A stretch of 64,000 bases of DNA, from NCBI GenBank assembly GCA_029260015.1, contig JAJDEB010000034.1, positions 82,031-146,030 of the forward strand, given 5' to 3'. Within the stretch, counting starts at the first letter, position 1; every line of letters begins with the position of its first letter. Of the stretch, positions 59,373 to 64,000 are shown one piece after another. Both the position numbers and the translations under genes were made by a program. The DNA comes from Phycisphaerae bacterium (GTDB lineage Bacteria > Planctomycetota > Phycisphaerae > UBA1845). The notes under the pieces are model-generated. The model was given only the letters and a program-made list of their open reading frames with translations, was not told where the DNA came from and ran no database searches.

Positions 59373-61751
59373 CTACTGCCCCGGACCTTCGACGCGCGGA
59401 CCGATGTATGCCCAGTCGTCGGCGTTGACGTTCGCGTCGCTGTTCAGGTCTGCATTGATCGTGCAATCCGGTCCGCCACCGACGCATCTCTGGAACAGGG
59501 CCATGTCGAACAGGTCGCTGGTTCCGTCGAAGTTCACATCTTCCGGTGTCCATTGGAATACCGTCACGCTCATTTTTGGAACGGTGATAAACGCCGAATT
59601 CGCGAAACCATCCTTGATGACACTCGTCGTGGTGATCAATCCACCGTTGCCTACCCCATTGCCGCCATAGACGCTGGCTTGGCTGTTGAAGATTTCGCGC
59701 CAAGCGCCTGGCTGCTGAAATCCGATGTGATAGTTGAACTTGTCGGAATTGTTGAAGCCAACGACGACAAGCAGCACATCGCCGTTGTTGTTCCAACGGT
59801 GCATCCCGATAATGTCGTCGCCGTCGTTGAGATGGTTAATCTGATAGGCAGCATTACTGCGAAGGGCTGGGTGCGATGTTCGCAGGGCGATCATGTCTTT
59901 GAATGCCTGCATGTAATTGCCGTAGGTGCCCGGTTTGTTCCAATCCAATCGGGCATCGGGATCACCCGGTGCATCAGATCCGAAATCGGTATCTTCCAGA
60001 AACTCTGAACCCATCAGGAAGACGGGAACGCCCGGCGAGAACATATTGATGCCATGCCCGATGAGCGTCCGGCCACGGGCGAACTGATCATCGTGCGGGA
60101 ACGATGGGTCGATCGTCTTGACGATGCGCTGTCCGCCGCTGGTTGGCCAAGCTTCGTCGTGCAATTCAAAGTATCGAATAAGCTTGCCGATGCCCTGCGA
60201 AACACCATCTACGCTGCTGGTGATGAAATTGTTGCCCGAATCGTTCAAACGCCCCAGCATCGTTTCGCGAAGTTCCGTCATGTTGGCATTTGACGATGCT
60301 GCGCCGAATATCGCATCGCGGACGGCGTACTTGTGGCGGTCATGATATTGAGCGTCGAAGCCAGCCCCGCCATCGGCAATCGGGCGGGTATGGTAGGTGT
60401 TGTCGGGTAGCTGCTCGGCGTAGACGAATTTGTCTGAGCGGCGTTTGCTGAGTGCGTCGTTAAGCTCCTGCATCTGCGCCCAGCCGGAACCTTGCCCATT
60501 TGGCGGATGCATGAAATCGGTGCCGTCCACGCGGAACCCATCAAGGTGATATTCCTCAAACCATGCTAGCGCTGCGTCGACGAAATACGATCGCACCTCT
60601 GGCCGATCGAAGTCGGGCTGGGCACCCCACGGCGTTTCAAATGCCGGCGAGTCAAAGTAAATCTGCGAGCCGGTGTAATCCCAAAGAAGATTGTCGGTCG
60701 CAGAAATATGATTCGGAACATAATCCATCGTGACCGCGATACCGGCTTGGTGCAGCTGATCGACCATGTACTTGACGTCGTCCGGATCGCCATAAACTGA
60801 TTCGGGAGCGAACGCAGTGATCGGGTTGTATCCGCCCGACCAATCCCACGGGAACTCGGTGATCGGATTAAGCTGAACGACATTGACGCCCAAGTCGGTT
60901 AAGTGGCCAAGGTGCAGATCGACCACATCGCGATAGGATCCTGGGCGATTCACCCCGCCGTCGTTTCGCCCGGAGAACGTCCCCACATGCAACTGATAGA
61001 TCACCATCTGATCGATCGGTGGCGGAACGTATTCCCCGTCGCCCCATACGTATGAATTCGGATCGCGGACGACGGAGTTGTACGATGCGCCGGGATTGAA
61101 ATCTCGTGAGCGGGCATCGGGTTTCCAGTTGGCACCGTCGAAGATAAATTTGTATTCATCGCCCTCGTCAACGTTTGAGACCTTGCGGGTGAAGTATTCG
61201 CCGAGTCCGGGAATTTTGGCCATCGGATCGGACGCCGAACTCCAGCCGTTGAACTCGCCAGCCACCTTGGCTGTGTTCGTGCCCAATCCCCACAGTCGAA
61301 AGACCGCCCCGCCGTCTGACGTCAATGTTGCGCCAAGTGGCGCGTGATAGAGCAATACAAAATTGATTCCCCAACCATCGGCTGGTGGCGTGTCCGACAT
61401 GCCATCGGGACCGAGGTAATCGACATCGGTGCCATCGGTGATCTCGAAGTAATACTCAAATCCACCCGTCGGCGAGGTGGCTGGGATGGTGGCCGTCCAA
61501 AGGTCATGGGCTCCGCGATCGCCGGTGTAACTCGCAACAATCCAATTCGCGCCGTCGTCGATGGTCACGCGCACGCCGGTGACGTCGAAGTCGAACGTTT
61601 GCAATTTCACGTCAAACGATTCGCCATTGATCGGACAGATCGGTGCGCGATCGTGAAACGCGAGGTGCGAAATACCTTCCCACTCTACGGTGTTGTCGTG
61701 ACCGGCTGCCGGCGCCATCAAGGCGATTGCTAGAAACAGTGATGCACTCAT
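59373..61751 (-). CDS. Secreted GH13 branching-enzyme-like protein with dockerin-like C-terminus
   Basis: 792 residues. Short signal peptide (SASLFLAIALMAPAAG). A beta domain (residues 20-120) is followed by a CBM48/isoamylase-N module (VFRLWGLGTNTAKVAGEFNGW) and a GlgB-like catalytic domain: MVIYQLHVGTFSG, GYNPITAFAPESVYGDPDD, VTMDYVPNHI, DGFRVDGTDFM (nucleophile Asp), KFVYAEQLPD (acid/base Glu), FELHDEAWP (third acid) and PGVPVFLMGSEFLE. This layout is that of glycogen branching enzymes, which are normally cytoplasmic; here it is exported and ends in a dockerin-like module (VNFDGTSDLFDMALFQRC ... LNSDANVNADDWAYIG). Branching or hydrolysis cannot be decided from sequence. Confidence 0.88.
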   Translation of the reverse strand: MSASLFLAIALMAPAAGHDNTVEWEGISHLAFHDRAPICPINGESFDVKLQTFDFDVTGVRVTIDDGANWIVASYTGDRGAHDLWTATIPATSPTGGFEYYFEITDGTDVDYLGPDGMSDTPPADGWGINFVLLYHAPLGATLTSDGGAVFRLWGLGTNTAKVAGEFNGWSSASDPMAKIPGLGEYFTRKVSNVDEGDEYKFIFDGANWKPDARSRDFNPGASYNSVVRDPNSYVWGDGEYVPPPIDQMVIYQLHVGTFSGRNDGGVNRPGSYRDVVDLHLGHLTDLGVNVVQLNPITEFPWDWSGGYNPITAFAPESVYGDPDDVKYMVDQLHQAGIAVTMDYVPNHISATDNLLWDYTGSQIYFDSPAFETPWGAQPDFDRPEVRSYFVDAALAWFEEYHLDGFRVDGTDFMHPPNGQGSGWAQMQELNDALSKRRSDKFVYAEQLPDNTYHTRPIADGGAGFDAQYHDRHKYAVRDAIFGAASSNANMTELRETMLGRLNDSGNNFITSSVDGVSQGIGKLIRYFELHDEAWPTSGGQRIVKTIDPSFPHDDQFARGRTLIGHGINMFSPGVPVFLMGSEFLEDTDFGSDAPGDPDARLDWNKPGTYGNYMQAFKDMIALRTSHPALRSNAAYQINHLNDGDDIIGMHRWNNNGDVLLVVVGFNNSDKFNYHIGFQQPGAWREIFNSQASVYGGNGVGNGGLITTTSVIKDGFANSAFITVPKMSVTVFQWTPEDVNFDGTSDLFDMALFQRCVGGGPDCTINADLNSDANVNADDWAYIGPRVEGPGQ

Positions 61752-62127
61752 GTTTGATTCATCTCATTCGAGTTAGTGTGACGCTCCGGCGAAAACATCT
61801 CCCTCGATGCGTCGAATATTCGATCGCATGCTTTTGGGCGTCGCCCCGCTGATTTCAGTTTGCCCGGAGTTTGTCGCAGCCGATCGCCAATCCTTGCGCC
61901 GATAATCTGATCCGGCACGATTGGCACCCCTGTGGTATTATAGACATTGGATCATAACCATTGAAGTCGAAAACGGCACGCCAAAAGTGTGCATGGTTTG
62001 GAGCGGGTGCATTGTTTAGCGCTTGAGCGTCGTGAAACAGTTTCAAGCAAGCGATCGGTTATGGGCCGCCGAGTAATAGCGTCCTAAGTTTCTAGTTAGG
62101 CTAGTGTCGAATATTGAGAGCAATACC
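61752..62127. other. Divergent intergenic region
   Basis: 376 bases without a credible gene between two divergent carbohydrate genes. It holds a perfect LacI-type palindrome at 62033-62045. No clear promoter hexamers at correct spacing were identified. Confidence 0.5.
62033..62045. promoter_or_regulatory. LacI-type operator candidate, perfect palindrome
   Basis: TGAAACAGTTTCA is fully symmetric around a central base and lies 83 bases upstream of the CBM48-esterase start. It is the best match in the window to the proposed operator. Confidence 0.65.
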
Positions 62128-63735
62128 ATGAATGCATCTCGCATCCAGCTTGTGTCTGCGGTGTTACTGCTGTGTCTGTGCGCCGGCGAAAAAGCTGGTG
62201 GCGACGTGAAAGTTATCGACCTCGGAAGTGGTCAATTCATTGCCCGCTTTGTGTTCGACGCACCACAAGACGCATCGAGCGTACACGTCGCGGGCACCTT
62301 CAATCAGTGGAGTCCAAAAGCACTACCGATGAACGGTCCAGATGCGAAGGGACAATTCGTTGTCGAATTTCCACTGACTGGCGGACGTCATGAGTACAAA
62401 TATGTTGTGAACGGAAACATTTGGTTCACCGATCCTGGCAACCCCTTGCGAATCGGACCAAACGACAACTCTGTGCTCTTACTTGGAGAGGACCAAAGTG
62501 AAGAGCCAAGCAACACCGGCAGCGGCCACGCAGAATCAATGCCCGGATTGATGGAGCATCCGAGGGAACTAAAGAAGATACTTGCCAATCGCGGCCACGA
62601 TCAAGATTCGAGGTCATGCTACTTTGAGGAATGGGCTCGGGCCAATCCTCGGCCATTCTTTACAAAATCTACGGTGACATTCATTGCGGTCGCTCCAATG
62701 AATCACACCGTACGTTTGAATATCTACACCCGAAATTCTCGATTTGGGTACGATCTTTTGCCATTGGTCGAGGATGCTGACGATCGCCATCAACGAATTC
62801 GCGGGGTTTCATTAGACCGAATTCGAATATCCAAGTATGCAACTTATCTTCTAGAAGTCACCGATGGTGCGCATGTGCAGCTCGTCGATCCGAATGCTTG
62901 GAGTATTACCTCGCGTGCCGGGCGTCCGGTTGGTCGTGTCATTGAACCTTCACCCACAGCCGGTTGCATAAAGCTTGTTGAAGATATGAAACCAACCGAG
63001 TCGGGCCTTCAGCCGCGCGATGTCTATGTATACCTTCCGCCGGGTTATACCTATCCTCATGACAGAGAAACGCACTATCCCGTCGTCTACATGCACGACG
63101 GGCAAAACTGTTGGGATGATCCGACTGAGCCGTTTGGACATGGTGGCTGGTCGATCAATTTGACTGCTGACAAATTGATCAATAGCGGCGAGGTTGAACC
63201 GTTCATTGCTGTTGGAATTGCCAACACGCCGGATCGCTTGAAAGAGTATGGACCGGGTTCCGACATTCTTTCCGCCGACACAAATCCATATCTGCAATTC
63301 ATCGCCAAGACGCTCAAGCCGCTCATCGACAAGAAGTATCGAACTCTTCCCGGGCCGGAGCATACCGCCCTCATGGGATCGAGCATGGGCGGTGCCATTT
63401 CGTTTCAAGGTGCGCTCTTGATGCCCGATGTGTTTGGTTCTGCAGCGTGCCTTTCGACGGCATTGATGTTCAAGGATGCCAGCGAACGGGGATACTCGGA
63501 GTTGGTCGAGTCGTGCGGAAAGCAGCCCGTTCGACTTTATCTTGACAGTGGTACTGGCGGACGGCATCAGGATGGTGCGCCGGCCACCCGGGCGATGGTT
63601 GAGTTGCTCAAGCAAACCGGTTGGAAGCTTGATGACGACTTGGAGCATTTTGAAGACGAAGGGGCCGACCACAACGAACGCGCTTGGCGCGCCCGGGTTG
63701 ATCGGCCCCTTCGATTCTTGTTTGGCAAGGACTAA
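62128..63735 (+). CDS. Secreted CBM48 plus esterase-fold (alpha/beta hydrolase) protein
   Basis: 535 residues from ATG 62128. Signal peptide NASRIQLVSAVLLLCLCAGE. Residues ~30-115 are a CBM48-type glycogen-binding module (VHVAGTFNQWSPKALPM, HEYKYVVNGNIWFTDPGNP). A second beta domain follows (residues ~165-270), then an esterase D/enterochelin-esterase-like hydrolase: VYVYLPPGYTYPHDRETHYPVVYMHDGQNCWDD, nucleophile Ser in HTALMGSSMGGAISFQG, and a C-terminal acid/His region (GTGGRHQDG, EDEGADHNERAWRARV). Its probable role is on acylated or otherwise modified alpha-glucan, but the reaction is not known. Operator-like site upstream; convergent with the GH97 gene. Confidence 0.85.
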   Translation: MNASRIQLVSAVLLLCLCAGEKAGGDVKVIDLGSGQFIARFVFDAPQDASSVHVAGTFNQWSPKALPMNGPDAKGQFVVEFPLTGGRHEYKYVVNGNIWFTDPGNPLRIGPNDNSVLLLGEDQSEEPSNTGSGHAESMPGLMEHPRELKKILANRGHDQDSRSCYFEEWARANPRPFFTKSTVTFIAVAPMNHTVRLNIYTRNSRFGYDLLPLVEDADDRHQRIRGVSLDRIRISKYATYLLEVTDGAHVQLVDPNAWSITSRAGRPVGRVIEPSPTAGCIKLVEDMKPTESGLQPRDVYVYLPPGYTYPHDRETHYPVVYMHDGQNCWDDPTEPFGHGGWSINLTADKLINSGEVEPFIAVGIANTPDRLKEYGPGSDILSADTNPYLQFIAKTLKPLIDKKYRTLPGPEHTALMGSSMGGAISFQGALLMPDVFGSAACLSTALMFKDASERGYSELVESCGKQPVRLYLDSGTGGRHQDGAPATRAMVELLKQTGWKLDDDLEHFEDEGADHNERAWRARVDRPLRFLFGKD

Positions 63736-63738
63736 TGG

Positions 63739-64000
63739 CTAGCTGGCGGGCTTGATGCGAATCGCTGCGCCGCCACCTGGTCCCAATTTCAACGTTAGCT
63801 TGGTTGTCGAATCAACCGGCTTTTCCTCGATCACGATTGAATACGGGTTTTTGTCCCAATCGGCGTCATCGCCATCGCGATAAATCTGGGCGACGTATTT
63901 GCGATCTTTATCGAGGAACGACAGGTCGGCTTCGAGTGTGCGGGCGTTCTCGTCGGTGATACTTCCGATGAACCACTCGTCACTATTGCGATCTTTGCGG
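63739..64000 (-). CDS. Glycoside hydrolase family 97-type enzyme, C-terminal part (5' end outside window)
   Basis: Only the last ~87 codons are present, ending with TAG at 63741-63739. The fragment EWFIGSITDENARTLEADLS then FLDKDRKYVAQIYRDGDDA, and the final IRIKPAS, matches the C-terminal beta-sandwich domain of GH97 enzymes (alpha-glucosidases and alpha-galactosidases, SusB-like). Role would be release of glucose from alpha-glucan oligosaccharides. The catalytic barrel is beyond the window, so substrate and completeness are unknown. The stop is four bases from the esterase stop (convergent). Confidence 0.7.
   Translation of the reverse strand, partial: RKDRNSDEWFIGSITDENARTLEADLSFLDKDRKYVAQIYRDGDDADWDKNPYSIVIEEKPVDSTTKLTLKLGPGGGAAIRIKPAS

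Overview
The window looks like a chromosomal segment of a Planctomycetota bacterium, most likely class Phycisphaerae. This is inferred from gene content, with no database search: secreted proteins ending in a cysteine-containing dockerin/EF-hand-like module, a PEP-CTERM protein, a pseudopilin with a GFTLVELL signal, double-CxxC ribbon membrane proteins (CLKCGYNL / CIHCGYSL), a separate NuoC and NuoD, and ABC permeases fused to DtxR-like repressors. Many starts are GTG or TTG. No phage, plasmid, transposase, rRNA or CRISPR was seen.

Layout. 1-5.1 kb: the 3' end of an AlaA/AspC-type aminotransferase, a large lipoprotein, clpS and miaB. 5.2-17.6 kb (minus strand): an 11-subunit complex I operon in the order nuoI-A-B-C-D-H-J-K-L-M-N, without nuoE, nuoF or nuoG, ending in a small helical protein of unknown function. 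17.8-19.0 kb: a thiolase. 19.1-24.4 kb: a manganese/zinc-type ABC importer (binding protein, ATPase, two permeases with C-terminal DtxR-like domains) divergent from a free-standing mntR, with an MntR-box-like palindrome between them. 24.4-28.4 kb: folK, a PDZ-like exported protein, an anti-sigma factor and an ECF sigma factor. 28.6-30.9 kb: smpB, tag, nfi and a small lipoprotein, then a REP-like element. 31-38.5 kb: a YycJ-type metallohydrolase, birA, clpC with a clear terminator, a methyltransferase, a degraded beta-carbonic anhydrase, two convergent zinc-ribbon membrane proteins and tRNA-Lys(UUU).

38.6-64 kb is an alpha-glucan (starch/glycogen) utilisation region. It holds a LacI-family regulator, a large sodium/solute symporter, a multi-CBM secreted protein, two GH13 amylase-like enzymes, a pullulanase, a secreted branching-enzyme-like GH13 protein, a CBM48 esterase-fold protein and the 3' end of a GH97-type glycosidase. 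A PEP-CTERM protein, a pseudopilin and an SGNH/TPR protein lie among them. Three of the secreted proteins share dockerin-like C-termini. Palindromes of the type TGAAAC(N)GTTTCA lie upstream of several of these genes, and TGAAAC half-sites lie next to the LacI gene's own promoter, so one regulon is plausible. The simplest reading is that polysaccharide is bound and cut outside the cell or in the periplasm by the GH13, pullulanase and GH97 enzymes and the sugars enter by sodium symport.
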